The translations under genes were made by a program, and so were the position numbers. Positions 54,000 through 64,000 of a stretch of 64,000 nt of DNA are shown piece after piece. Under the pieces are notes generated by a model. The model worked only from the letters and a program-made list of their open reading frames with translations. It was not told where the DNA came from and searched no databases. The stretch covers positions 30,380,001 through 30,444,000 of the forward strand of contig NC_071671.1 in the NCBI RefSeq assembly GCF_028554725.1, in the 5' to 3' direction. The stretch is from Zeugodacus cucurbitae (lineage: Eukaryota; Arthropoda; Insecta; Diptera; Tephritidae). Positions within the stretch are counted from its first letter, which is position 1, and every line of letters starts with the position of its first letter.

Positions 54000-55066
54000 T
54001 CCAAAAACTAAAGAAATGCGATAATAACCACGCCCACCTCCCATACAAAGGTTAGGTTGAAAATTACTAAAAGTGCGTTAACTCACTAGCGAAACACGTC
54101 AGACACACAAAATTTTACATAAGAAATGGCAGATGGAAGCTGCACACTTTTTTTACAAAATGGAAAATGGGCGTGGCATCTCCCACTTATGGGTCAAAAA
54201 CCATATCTCAGGAACTACTCGACAGATTTCAATGAAATTTGGTATATGATATGTTCTTGACCCTGATGACACGAGTGGAAAATGGATGAAATCGGTTTAC
54301 AACTACGACAACTTCCCATATAACTCAATTTTGAATTCCATCTGATTCCTTCACTTTATAAGATATACATTAGGAACCAATGAAGATAGCGAAATAAAAG
54401 ATTACATAAATACTGTATATGATCCGTGACATCTCTTGTGAAAAAATTGCCGAAATCGGACTATAACTTTTCAAGGCCCCGGATATCGAATTTGAAGAAC
54501 TCACCGAAAATAATTTGTTTCCGAAAATATCGGTAAATTTCTCAGATATCATAATTTAATTTAGAGGAAATCTTTTTCTTCTAATAGTGTGTCTCTGTAT
54601 CAGAAATGGTTAAAATCGGGTCATAACTTCCCCGAGCTCTCATACAGCTAATTATAGGATTTTGAAAAATATGACGGGCTTAATAGCTTATAAATCGGCT
54701 AATATATGAAATTTCTTAGCCAAATTAAATGAGCATACAATCTTAGATATAATGTATGTTGGTGATGAAAATGAGTTTAATCGGCTCAGGAATTACCTCA
54801 GCCTATATACCATATATGATTATTTGCGTTTTTCTATTGGACTTTATACCGAATATATGGGTCTAATTGTGTTATCTTAATAAAAATATAGCAATAAATT
54901 GCGAGAGTATAAAATGTTCGGTTGCACCCAAACTTAGCCTTTCCTTACTTGTTCTATTAGACTTTTTGCCGAATATATGGGTCAAATTGTGTGTTATCTT
55001 AATAAAAATATAGCAACAAATTGCGAGAGTGTAAAATGTTCGGTTGCATCCGAACTTACTTGTTTT
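54000..55066 (+). mobile_element. DINE-1-like repeat with a doubled tail
   Basis: 5'-truncated copy starting ACAGTCCAAAAACTAAAGAA and running through CCACGCCCACC and ATCTCAGGAACTACTCGACA to TTGCGAGAGTATAAAATG, the hairpin and CTTACTTGTT at 54953. A second partial tail (TTTTTGCCGAATATATGGG to ACTTACTTGTT) follows at once, 54955-55066. Confidence 0.68.
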
Positions 55067-55570
55067 TTAATGAAAAGGCACAGTCTCCAACAAAGTAATT
55101 CGGAAACGGTTGGGAAGATAATGGAAGAGGAGTATCAGGTGGTAGTGGCAAACGATTTTACAACAGATCTTCGCCAAATCTCGTAGCATGAAAAATACCT
55201 CCATCACTCTGGTTTCCCTAAGCTCCTACGCTAATGGCTGGAAAGTGTATTTAGCATCACATGCTGCCAACAAAACTTTTTATAATTAAAATACATGGAT
55301 CCTGAATTCGGAGGGCATTTTATCGCAATATGTTTTTCGTCGATCGTACCTACACAGTGTGGCATGTTCCACATTTGCGCAAAGTCGGTCGTCATGGCTT
55401 TATATTGTTGTTACGTGGGTTCCCAACAGAGAGCTGCAACGGGTATATCATTTTCGTGCACAGTCTGATTTTGTTTGATCAAACTTTTCAGTATGAATAT
55501 ATGTATTAACCGCTAGGAGACGAGTTCAAAACGAACGAGCCTTTCGCGACACTCGAACCACAAGCATATA
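55067..55570. other. unassigned DNA
   Basis: A short open stretch (about 55067-55186) reads LMKRHSLQQSNSETVGKIME and EEYQVVVANDFTTDLRQIS. It is protein-like but not recognised. The rest shows no feature. Confidence 0.3.
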
Positions 55571-55939
55571 AGTTAAGTTTTTTATTAAAACTTAATTTTT
55601 TTTTTTAAATAACGGACTTGCGTCCGCAATTTATTTTATTATTTAAAAAGAGTACTAAAGACTAAGACTGTCCATTAATGAGTCCAACTAAAAGCTGTTG
55701 TCGATTAAAGACTGTCTACTAAAGACTGAATACAAAATACTTCTTAAGCCTAAATTTAACCTATGTTATTTGCTGGTCACGTTGATGTTTGTCCCCAATT
55801 GCCAATATGCTGATGCGGAGTCAGCATTTGGACGGATGCGTGTGCGGAGTCAATAACTCATGCAGCGTCAGCAGTTCATCGATTGCAGGTGAAAGTTATT
55901 GACCGATGTTTGCGAATTTCATAATCAATTGTGTTAACT
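55571..55939 (-). repeat. 3' LTR of element E
   Basis: 369 bp, sense start AGTTAACACAATTGATTATG and sense end AAAACTTAACT, errantivirus-type termini. A stem-loop CGGACTTGCGTCCG lies near the sense 3' side (about 55616-55630), and several AAAGACT repeats lie at 55647-55725. The tract AAGACGGGAGG directly precedes the LTR in sense (55940-55950). Confidence 0.75.
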
Positions 55940-55971
55940 CCTCCCGTCTTAAATATGATCGTCCTCGATAA

Positions 55972-58318
55972 TTAATAGAATGGTAGGTCATTAAAATTTA
56001 CGTATGTTTCAGATTTTTCTTTTTGTGCTGTAAAATCTAGACTTGTACTTGATTCTATCACTTCTTTCTCAACATAGTGGATTTTTACGGACCGCTTTTG
56101 GAAGAAAATAATAAGTATGATGATTATGGAAAATGTTGCTGTTAGTATGCTTCCATAGGACAATGTTGCTTTATGGAAGTTGATACGCTGTATATTATTT
56201 ATATGTAAATCCTTTAGAGCTTCTAATGAGAGTAACTCAATGTGGTCCTTCTCTGATGGGTTTAACTATAGTGCTGCGGGGATTGTTTCGATCGTTTTTA
56301 CTTCAAAATTATTAAATGTCTGGTTGTTGATTTTAATTGTGGAATTGTTGAATATTACCACTTGCGTTCCATTGATGTCATATAATGTCGTGTCTGCTTC
56401 TAGTTTACCGTTGAATTGATTTAATAAAAGTACTCCTGGTTTTATTTCTTCTATGATGGGAACTTGGTGACCATTAGTTGTTTGGCATGTTGAATTTAAA
56501 CTATTTATTATTCTTGTTAAACATAAATCTTTATTTATATCTATCAAATTGTTTTCTTTACAAATTGTTAAATCGTTGTAACTTTCACATTAGTTTTTAA
56601 TTCCGTAAGATACATTTTTTCCTTTCAGTATTTCTTTATAATTTGTTTTAATTATAATATTATTACTTCTTTTTACTGGTCTTATAATAATTCTTTTAAA
56701 GGTTTCTTCTAGTGTTAGTGGTATTTTGACCATATACCTTTTTACCACATTTATTTTAGATGATTCTAATGCTTCTTCGGCATTTTTAAACGATACTTTT
56801 TCTTCTGTTAATTTATTGACAATTCAATTTCTTCTTTACTTAACATTACTGAATTTATAATATTATTTTTGGCCCATTGAATTGCATATCTTATATTTAC
56901 TAATTATTTTATTTTGCAAATTTATTAGATTTTCAGTTATAAAATTTTCGTTTTTTTATGGAGTTTGACATCTTATTTACTATGTTAGATATATTATTCA
57001 TTCGTATTTCAAATAAGTTATTAATGATTATTTGTTTATCGTTATTGCTATTCAGATTATTTAAATTATTAGTTATTATATTTAGATCTCCATGATTAGC
57101 TATAACCTATGCTATAACCGAAAACACATAAAAAGCTATAACTAAGCCATAAAAAAAGCTATAAAGGTAAAATTTGGTACAAACGATTGTTCTAGGGAGG
57201 GGTACATTTGAATGTAATTTTTTTGGGAAAGTGGGCGTGGACCCTCCCCCTACTAAGTTTTTTGTACATATCTCCCAAACTACTAAAGCTACATCAACGA
57301 AATTTGCAGGAGTCGTTTTTTTCAGGCATTTCTTTATATAGTCCAAAAATGGAGGAAATCGAATTATAACCACGTCCACCTCCCATACAAAGATTACGTT
57401 AAAAACTACTAAAATTGTTTTAATTCAATAAGCAAAACCAATAGAAACCTTAAATTTCATTATAAAGAAGGTACAGAAGAGCTGCACTTAAAATAGAATA
57501 CAAAATTTTAAATGGGCGTGGCATCGCCCACTTATGGGTCAAAAACCATATCTCAGGAACTACTCGACCGATTTCAGTGAAACTTGGTTTGTAATAGTTT
57601 CCTCACATCCCAATGATATGCTGTCAAAATAGCCCAAATCGTTTCACAGCCACGCCTACTTCCTATATACTAGAACTTGGAAGACGATCTGAATCGTTTA
57701 CTTTATAATACATAAAGTAAGCACTAGTGAAGATATCGATGCAGAACTTTGCAGAAATACTACGTTTATAATGTGGCAGCCCCATTCTAAAAATCACCGA
57801 AATCGCACCATAGGTTTTCAAGGCCCCATATATCGAACATGAGGATCTCGGTGCTTCTAACCTAATATTATGGTTTGCAACTTTCAATAGACTTTATACA
57901 ATATATATGACGAATATGTGGGTCAAATTGTGTATTATATTATATAAATAAAGTTAAATAAATAAATTGCGAGAGTATAAAATGTTCGGTTACACCCGAA
58001 CTTAGCCCTTCCTTACTTGTTATAGATAGGTTTAAGTGCGTTTGGGATTTCAAAGGCTTGGATAGTTTCATGTTTTAGTATAGCATATATGAAATTATTT
58101 CTGAGGATTTGAGTAGTTATTTCGTCATAGGTAATTTTCAAAAAATGTTCGTATTTGTCCAAGTCAATGATGTGTTTTAGTCTGAATGTTCCGTCTTGTA
58201 TTTTTACTTGTCCATTGTCGATCGGCACTAACTGTGCTTTACTGTAGTCTAAGATTTTTACGTCCGATATGGAGTTGGATATTAATGTGCAAACAATTAA
58301 TAGTCGAAAATGGTCCAT
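55972..58318 (-). pseudogene. errantivirus env-like gene (element E), interrupted
   Basis: Sense start at 58318 with a signal peptide (MDHFRLLIVCTLISNSIS). The N-terminal piece runs to 58020, where a DINE-1-like repeat (57100-58020) interrupts it. The central part (57090-56550) is frame-broken. A later piece (56547-56266) has Asn-rich potential glycosylation sites. The end (56163-55972) holds a membrane anchor YGSILTATFSIIIILIIFF and a short tail. The arrangement matches errantivirus Env. This copy cannot be translated through. Confidence 0.75.
57100..58020 (+). mobile_element. DINE-1-like repeat in env of element E
   Basis: 5'-truncated plus-oriented copy. It has CATAAAAAAAGCTATAAAGG near the left, GTGGGCGTGGAC, CCACGTCCACCTCCC, CTCAGGAACTACTCGACCG and the closing TTGCGAGAGTATAAAATG, hairpin and CTTACTTGTT at 58020. 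Confidence 0.7.
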
Positions 58319-58529
58319 TTTCCTGAAAGAAGATTTTTCAGGCTTTTATTAAACTTTTATGAATGATTCGTCCGGATGTGGTTTGATACTTGTTCTTTCT
58401 TGTATTTTGGAATAAGTTTTGAGCCAAGTCTTTTATTTATTTTGGCATAAATGATATCCCCTGGAGAATAGTCATTTATTTCGTTTCTATTTCTTGTTTT
58501 TTCCCGAGTAAGGTAATGTTTTCTTGCCT

Positions 58530-58902
58530 TTTTTGTTCTAGCTTTTAAGGGATAGTAAAAATTCTGTTTGAAAAAATGTGTCTATGGGCTTGTTTTTTGC
58601 TGTCGAAAAATTATATTCCTGCACTGATTTGAATAGTAGTTCCTCAAATCTCAATCCTTCACAAGTTGCTTGTACACATCTCATTATTTCGGATAGCGTA
58701 CTATGGAATCTTTCAATTTGTCCATTGCTTGTGCTACTATAAGGAGGTGTGGTATAAATATTGATAGACATTTGATCTTTAAGTAAAGATGATATGGTAG
58801 CAGAATTATGGGATTTTTCCTTGTCTACTATTACGAGTTTTGGTATTCCGAAAGCTATCATTAACTCTCTTATCGGGTCTTTAATGTTTTCTATTGCTTT
58901 GT
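58530..58902 (-). pseudogene. errantivirus integrase, C-terminal part (element E)
   Basis: Sense reading from 58902: ENIKDPIRELMIAFGIPKLV and VIVDKEKSHNSATISSLL (where the family's second catalytic Asp lies), then TTPPYSSTSNGQIERFHSTL with the catalytic Glu, and KSVQEYNFSTAKNKPIDTFF. The upstream zinc finger and first Asp are beyond the DINE-1-like insertion. From 58330 to 58530 a Lys-rich tail is frame-broken. Confidence 0.78.
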
Positions 58903-59739
58903 TATACTCTCGCAACAAAAGTTGCTAAAGAGAGTATTATAGTTTTGTTCACCTAACGGTTGTTTGTAAGTCATAAAACTAAAACTATAAAAAAAAAAAT
59001 TGAGACATCTTAACGAAACTTGGAACACTTATTCCTTGGCACCCTGAGGAGGTTGCTTTCGAAAATGGGCAAGATCGGACCATTGCCACGCCCACAAAAT
59101 GGCGAAAACCAAAAACTTATAAAGTGTCATAACTAAGCCATACATAAAATTATGAAAATAAAATTTGAAACATAGGATCTTATTAGGTAGGGGCACATTT
59201 GGATGTAATTTTTTTGGAAAAGTGGGAGTGACCCCGCCCTCAAATAGGTTTTTTGTATATAACTCGCAAACCAATAAAGCTATATAAACCAAACTTTCTG
59301 CAGTCGTGTCTTTCAGCCGTTTCCTTATACAGTCCAAATATGAAAGAAATCGGATAATAACCACGCCCACCTCCCATACAAAGGTTAGGTTGAAAATTAC
59401 TAAAAATGGGTTAACTCACTAACGAGAAACGTCAGAAACACTTAATTTTACATAAGAAATAGCAGAAGGAAGTTACACTCAGATTTTTTACAAAATGAAA
59501 AATGGGCGTGGCATCTCCCACTTATGGGTCAAAAACCATATCTCAGGAACTACTCGACCGATTTCAATGAAATTGGGTATATAATACTTTCTTGACATCC
59601 TGATGACACATGTGAAAAATGGATGAAATCGGTTCATAACCACGACAACTTTCCATATAACTCAATTTTGAATTCCATCTGATTCCTTCACTTTATAATG
59701 TACTTGCAGACCCGGCCACGCGTTTTTGTGGCTAAGGTA

Positions 59740-60260
59740 TACATTAAATTAAGTTGGTCCAATCTTGGCTTCGGCGACGATATTGATTACTCGAGGTTGG
59801 TTCATTTATGGTTATCATATCAGGAAAACTTCTCTTTCGAGTCAATGAAGTGACAGAAATCTGTTGGAAATGTTATTAATCCATCGAGGTGTCAACTGCC
59901 AACTATTTCTACAATCGCAATTTGGTATTGTTGCAAAAACACTCATATGTTAGTTGTTAATTGGCGATTCTTTATGTGTCGCCACAAATTAAATGATTTT
60001 AGGCATGCGATTAGCCCGTCAGTAACAGTTGATCCAGGAATAATTGGAAGAGTCTGGTGTAAATCACCTACTAACAGAATCCTGGCTCCACCAAAAACGT
60101 TCATCGACAATCAAGATCTTTTAAAGTCCTGTGCGGTACCTCCAACGACTTCTTGAATATTTGGAAAATTTTCGTTAAAGCGCTATTTTTGACGATTTTG
60201 CTGACTGGTGTTTCGTTCATTTGCAATTTAGGAGTAATTTTAAGGCCGAATGTGACGTAT
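59740..60260 (-). pseudogene. Helitron PIF1-type helicase remnant
   Basis: Minus-strand reading in several frames. KLQMNETPVSKIVKNSALTK and KSLEVPHRTLKDLD are followed, after a shift, by NVFGGARILLVGDLHQTLPI, IPGSTVTD, ACLKSFNLWRHIKNRQLTTN and, after more breaks, ITFPTDFCHFIDSKEKFS. The GGxxILxxGDxxQTLPxIP pattern is the Walker B-proximal motif III region of Helitron helicases. Rep/HUH and the Walker A part are absent. Intact enzymes unwind DNA during rolling-circle transposition. Confidence 0.78.
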
Positions 60261-60311
60261 GTTTGCCTACTAACAGGTGCCAAGTCGCCCCTATTCCCGT
60301 TAACCTTGGTG

Positions 60312-60500
60312 GTGAAAATGCGTGAAATTGGTTCTGGAATTACATCAGCCCTCATATACTATACATGATGATTTTCTATTGGACTTTATGTCGAATATAT
60401 AGTTAAAATTGTGTGTTATCTTAATAAAATTACATCAAAAAATTGTGAGAATATAAAATGTTCGGTTGGACCCGAACTTAGCCTTTCCTTACTTGTTACA
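60312..60500 (+). mobile_element. DINE-1-like tail fragment inside the Helitron
   Basis: Last ~190 bp of the family: GGTTCTGGAATTACATCAGC, ATTGGACTTTATGTCGAATA, TTGTGAGAATATAAAATGTT, hairpin, CCTTTCCTTACTTGTT. The family's 5' part is absent. Confidence 0.65.
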
Positions 60501-60765
60501 AATTGTTTTGGGCTATCGACACAACCTTATACAATTGAACAATAACAAAAATATTTTAACAAAGCAACAATGACAACCTTCAAATTATAATTTTTTGTTT
60601 TCTCTTTTATATTTTTCTTGTCAACTCGAATAAAATTCTCTTATTATTATCTTCCTCGAAATTTTTTCATATTTATTCACTTTCTAATCTTTTTCTGGCC
60701 TTCCACGAATATTTCAAGACTAAAATTATCGGTTTGGTTTCTTAAATAATAAATAATTTATTTCG
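60501..60765. other. AT-rich Helitron interior
   Basis: No gene or repeat is recognised. Confidence 0.4.
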
Positions 60766-60778
60766 ATAAGGATTAATA

Positions 60779-63183
60779 TATATATATATATATTTGGCGT
60801 AGGAACCGCTTTAAGCGATTATAGCCGAATCCACCAGAGCGCGCCACTCATTCCTCCTTTTTGCTTTTTGGCGCCAACTGGAAACACCAAGTGAAGCCAG
60901 GTCACTTTGCACTTGGTCTTTCCACCGGAGTGGCGGTCGTCCTCTTCCGCGGCTTCCTCCAGCGGGTACTGCATCGAATACTTTCAGAGCTGGAGTGTTT
61001 TCTTCCATCCGTACAACATGACCTAGCCAGCGTAGCCGCTGTCTTTTTATTCGCTGAACTATGTCAATGTCGTCGTATAAATCGTACAGCTCATCGTTCC
61101 ATCGTCTGCGGTATTCGCCGTTGCCAATGTTTAAAGGACCATAAATCTTGCGCAAAACCTTTCTCTCGAAAACCCCAAGAGTCGTCTCAGCGACTACAGC
61201 GACTATCTACAACTTCAAAGTTATGACTGTCAACAGTGACGTGGGAGATAAGACGCGAGTGCGCTGACTGTTTGTTTGATGACAGGAGATATTTCGTCTT
61301 GCCCTCGTTCACCACCAGACCCATACGCTTCGCTTCCTTATCTAGTCTGGAAAACGCAGAACAAACGGCGCGGTTGTTGTTTCCAATGATATCGATATCA
61401 TCGGCGTACGCCAGTAGCTGTACACTCTTATAGAAGATTGTACCTTCTCTATTTAGCTCTGCAGCTCGTATTATTTTCTCCAGCATCAAGTTAAAGAAGT
61501 CGCTCGATAGTGAGCCACCTTGTCTGAAACCTCGTTTGGTATCCAACGGCTCGGAGAGGTCCTTCCCGATCCTGACGGAGCTTTTGGTGTTGCTCAACGT
61601 CAACTTACATAGCCGTATTAGTTTTGCAGGGATACCAAATTCAGACATCGCGGCATAAAGGCAGCTCCTTTTCGTGCTATCGAAAGCAGCTTTAAAATCG
61701 ATAAAAATATGGTGAGTATCGATTCATCTCTCTCGGGTCTTTTCCAAGATTTGGCGCATGGTGAATATCTGGTCCATTGTAGATTTTCCAGGTCTAAAGC
61801 CACACTGATAAGGTCCAATCAGTTCGTTGACGGTGGGCTTTAGTCTTTCACACAATACGCTCGACAAAACCTTATATGCGATATTGAGGAGACTTATACC
61901 ACGGTAGTTGGCGCAGATTGTGGGGTCTCCCTTCTTATGGATTGGGCAGAGCACACTAAGATTCCAATCGTCAGAGATATCGAGTTGCTGATGAGTGCTC
62001 TCAGAGAGCAGGAGTGCAAGTCGAGTAGAAAATCGTTCGGCTGTCGGTTGTGATTGCAGCCTTTCGACGTCGAACCTTCCTTGTGTTTGTTGACGGGCGT
62101 TCTTTGAGCACAGAGGCGAGTGCGTATCTTTGCTGCTACTAGATAATGGTCCGAGTCAATGTTTGGTCCTCGGAGCGTACGCACATCTAAAACACTGGAG
62201 ACATGTCTTCCGTCTATCACAACGTGATCGATTTGATTGCGCGTGTTTCGATCAGGGGACAGCCACATTGCTTGATGAATTTTTTTATGCTGGAATCTGG
62301 TACTACAGACAACCATATTTCGGGCCCCAGCGAAGTCGATCAGCCTCAGGCCGTTTGGCGATGTTTCGTCATGGAGGCTGAATTTTCCGACTGTTGTGCC
62401 AAAGACACCTTCTTTACCCACCCTGGCGTTAAAATCGCCAAGCACGATTTTGACATCGTGGCGGGGGCAGCGCTCATAGGTGCGTTCTAGGCGCTCATAG
62501 AAGGTATCTTTGATCACTTCGTCCTTCTCTTCCGTCGGGGCGTGGGCGCAAATCAGCGATATGTTGAAGAACCTCGCTTTGATGCGGATTGTGTCAAGAC
62601 GTTCATCCACCGGAGTGAATGCCAGGACTCGGCGACGTAGTCTCTCTCCCACCACAAATCCAACACCAAATTTGCGCTCCTTTATATGGCCGCTGTAGTA
62701 GATGTCACAAGGACCCACCTTCTTCCGTCCTTGTCCCGTCCATCGCACTTCTTGGACGGCGGTGATGTCAGCCTTTAGTTGTATGAGGACATCAACCAGC
62801 TGGGCAGAGGCACCTTCCCATTTAAGAGTCCGGACATTCCAGGTGCATGCCCTCAAATCGTGATCCTTAGTACGTTTGCAGGGGTCGTCATCAAAAGGGG
62901 GGTTTCTCATCCGAGGCTCGGTGTTTGTTTTCATTGGAGATTTTTGTATGTGGTGGGTCCCAAGCCCTACGCACAACCGCAGAAGCGGGCTTCGCCTTCT
63001 CACTTTAGCTCGCCTCCAAACGGATGTCTGTTAGCTACCCAGGGGATACTTGGTCTAAAACCGGAAGCCGTGAGCTGCTTGAGTCATATGCAAAAGAATC
63101 GTTCCTGGCCACTCCCAAGTGAATGGCAATCAGAAACTTTCCTTACTTGCGTGAACTTCTACGTAAGACCCCATCCCCCAGTT
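60779..63183 (-). mobile_element. RTE-type LINE copy 3
   Basis: 2405 bp with a 13-bp target duplication ATAAGGATTAATA (60766-60778, 63184-63196). Sense 5' end AACTGGGGGATGGGG, sense 3' end GGTTCCTACGCC followed by (AT)n. The 5' end seems complete, but two internal blocks are deleted. Confidence 0.88.
60811..63003 (-). pseudogene. RTE LINE endonuclease-RT ORF (copy 3)
   Basis: The longest clean endonuclease in the window (63003-61894): LRACTWNVRTLKWEGASAQL, VQEVRWTGQGRKKVGPCDI, VLGDFNARVGKEG, NQIDHVVIDGRHV and RGPNIDSDHYLV, all metal and catalytic sites in place. After TRLALLLSESTHQ a deletion removes the connector and the first RT motifs. RT resumes at DDWNLSVLCPIHKKG (61960) with NYRGISLLNIAYKVL, HIFIDFKAAFDSTKR-like residues, GFRQGGSLSSDFFN and YADDIDIIGNN. 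A second deletion after FEVVDS joins the C-terminal KVLRKIYGPLNIGNGEYRRR (60811-61155) with GRGRPPLRWKDQV. Confidence 0.86.
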
Positions 63184-64000
63184 ATAAGGATTAATACTAA
63201 GGTATAAATAAAGAGCCTTTTCAAGTAGTGGTATTTTAATTAATTTTTTATATAAAATCGCTTATTGTGACAAAACTATAATAGTTAGAGATATGATGTC
63301 ATTTTTTGTAGATAATGATAAGTTCTACAAAATTGTAGTACATCACTTTGTTATATCTTCAATCGTTTTCGCAGCATTCGCGATAAAAGAAAGTTTTTTG
63401 GTATTTTTTTTACATTATCGGAGTTTTGGTAAGGAACCCTATTTTTTTAAACTAAATATAGCCTATGTCACTCAGGGATAGTATAGCTTTCCAACGGTGA
63501 AAGAATTTTTCAAATCGGTTCAGTAGTTTCGGAGCCTATTCGACACAAACAGACAAAAAAACAAACATTTCCTCTTTATAATATTAGTATAGATATATTA
63601 GGAACCAATGAAGATAGCGGAATAAACCTTTACACAAATAGTATCATCTCTGGCTTAACTTGAGAAAAAATTGTCGAAAACGGACTATAACTTTTCCAGA
63701 CCCCAGATACCGGACATGTTGAACTCAGCGCCTAAGGGTAAGTTTTAACCAAAAATATTGGTAAATCTCTTAGATAATTTAATGTAATTCAGAGGAAATT
63801 GTTTTCTTCTAATAATGTGTCTCTGTTACAAAAATTATTAAAATCGGATAATAACATCTCCTAGCTCCCATGTACCTAATTATAGGTTTTTCAAAAATAC
63901 GGGCTTTAATCTACATATATGTATTGGTTAATATGTGATATATCTTAGCAAAATTAAGTGCGTGTATAGTTTTGGATATAGTGTACCTAGCTGAAAATGA

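Larger units (their letters stand above)
55571..58902 (-). mobile_element. errantivirus-like element E, 3' half
   Basis: Minus-strand fragment: integrase end (58902-~58530), env (58318-55972, interrupted), a polypurine tract and the 3' LTR (55571-55939). It is cut at 58902 by a DINE-1-like insertion whose far end lies beyond the window. Further parts of the element may therefore lie outside. Confidence 0.8.
59703..63593 (-). mobile_element. Helitron with helicase remnant and nested insertions
   Basis: 3891 bp on the minus strand. The sense 5' end is TCTATACTAATATTATAAAG at 63593, a standard animal Helitron start. The sense 3' end has a GCCAC/GTGGC hairpin, then CGGGTCTG and CAAG (CTAG expected) at 59703. 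The flanks are A and T with no duplication. It contains a PIF1-type helicase piece near its 3' end, a DINE-1-like tail (60312-60500) and RTE LINE copy 3 (60779-63183). Confidence 0.82.
58903..64000 (+). mobile_element. DINE-1-like repeat split by a Helitron, runs off the window
   Basis: Starts TATACTCTCGCAACAAAAGT, the terminal hairpin. After a shortened core with GCCACGCCCAC and GGAACTACTCGACCG it is interrupted at 59702. It resumes at 63594 with TATTAGGAACCAATGAAGAT, matching the uninterrupted copy near 54367, and continues to the window end. Confidence 0.72.

Overview
The window looks like repeat-rich intergenic DNA from a higher fly, most likely a tephritid fruit fly. That is inferred from BEL/Pao and errantivirus-like LTR elements, a DINE-1-like repeat family, RTE-, Jockey- and R1/LOA-type LINEs, a mariner and short (60 bp) introns. 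I found no intact host gene, rRNA, tRNA or CRISPR array. The only host-gene traces are a broken MADF/SANT-like gene (2157-3031), a remnant resembling the tRNA m1A58 methyltransferase TRMT61A (26346-26681), and a few unrecognised ORFs. Every transposon protein I could read is broken by stops, frameshifts or deletions.

Left part (1-24,900). A LOA/R1-like LINE (minus strand, 5' part only) is followed by the MADF-like pseudogene. Next comes a 3'-truncated BEL/Pao copy (A). After it lies a complete BEL/Pao element (B, 7091-15216), with 456-bp LTRs and a 5-bp target duplication. Only 27 bp further on is a complete errantivirus-like element (C, 15244-24813; TSD CGCT). C carries a MITE in gag, a gag-to-RT deletion, a 1337-bp tandem duplication, and an antisense RTE LINE inside env.

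Middle (24,900-47,000). An 875-bp piggyBac relic flanked by TTAA lies next to the TRMT61A-like remnant. After a deleted mariner comes a 348-bp MITE split by a third BEL/Pao element (D, 29172-43067; TSD ATGTG). D itself contains a 4.4-kb R1-type LINE in its 5' LTR and two MITEs in an unusually long leader. D also has an extra zinc-knuckle ORF after pol. Beyond it are a 591-bp-spaced direct repeat, a 5'-truncated Jockey with a 14-bp TSD, and a LINE relic split by a hAT-like MITE.

Right part (47,000-64,000). A Jockey relic is split by a DINE-1-like repeat. That repeat contains two Helitrons arranged head to tail. A second RTE LINE and further DINE-1-like copies follow. A minus-strand errantivirus fragment (E, LTR-env-integrase) is interrupted twice by DINE-1-like copies. 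The second of these holds a 3.9-kb Helitron with a PIF1-type helicase remnant, and that Helitron contains yet another RTE LINE and a DINE-1-like tail. Insertions are thus nested up to four deep, and several junctions are exact enough to order the events.
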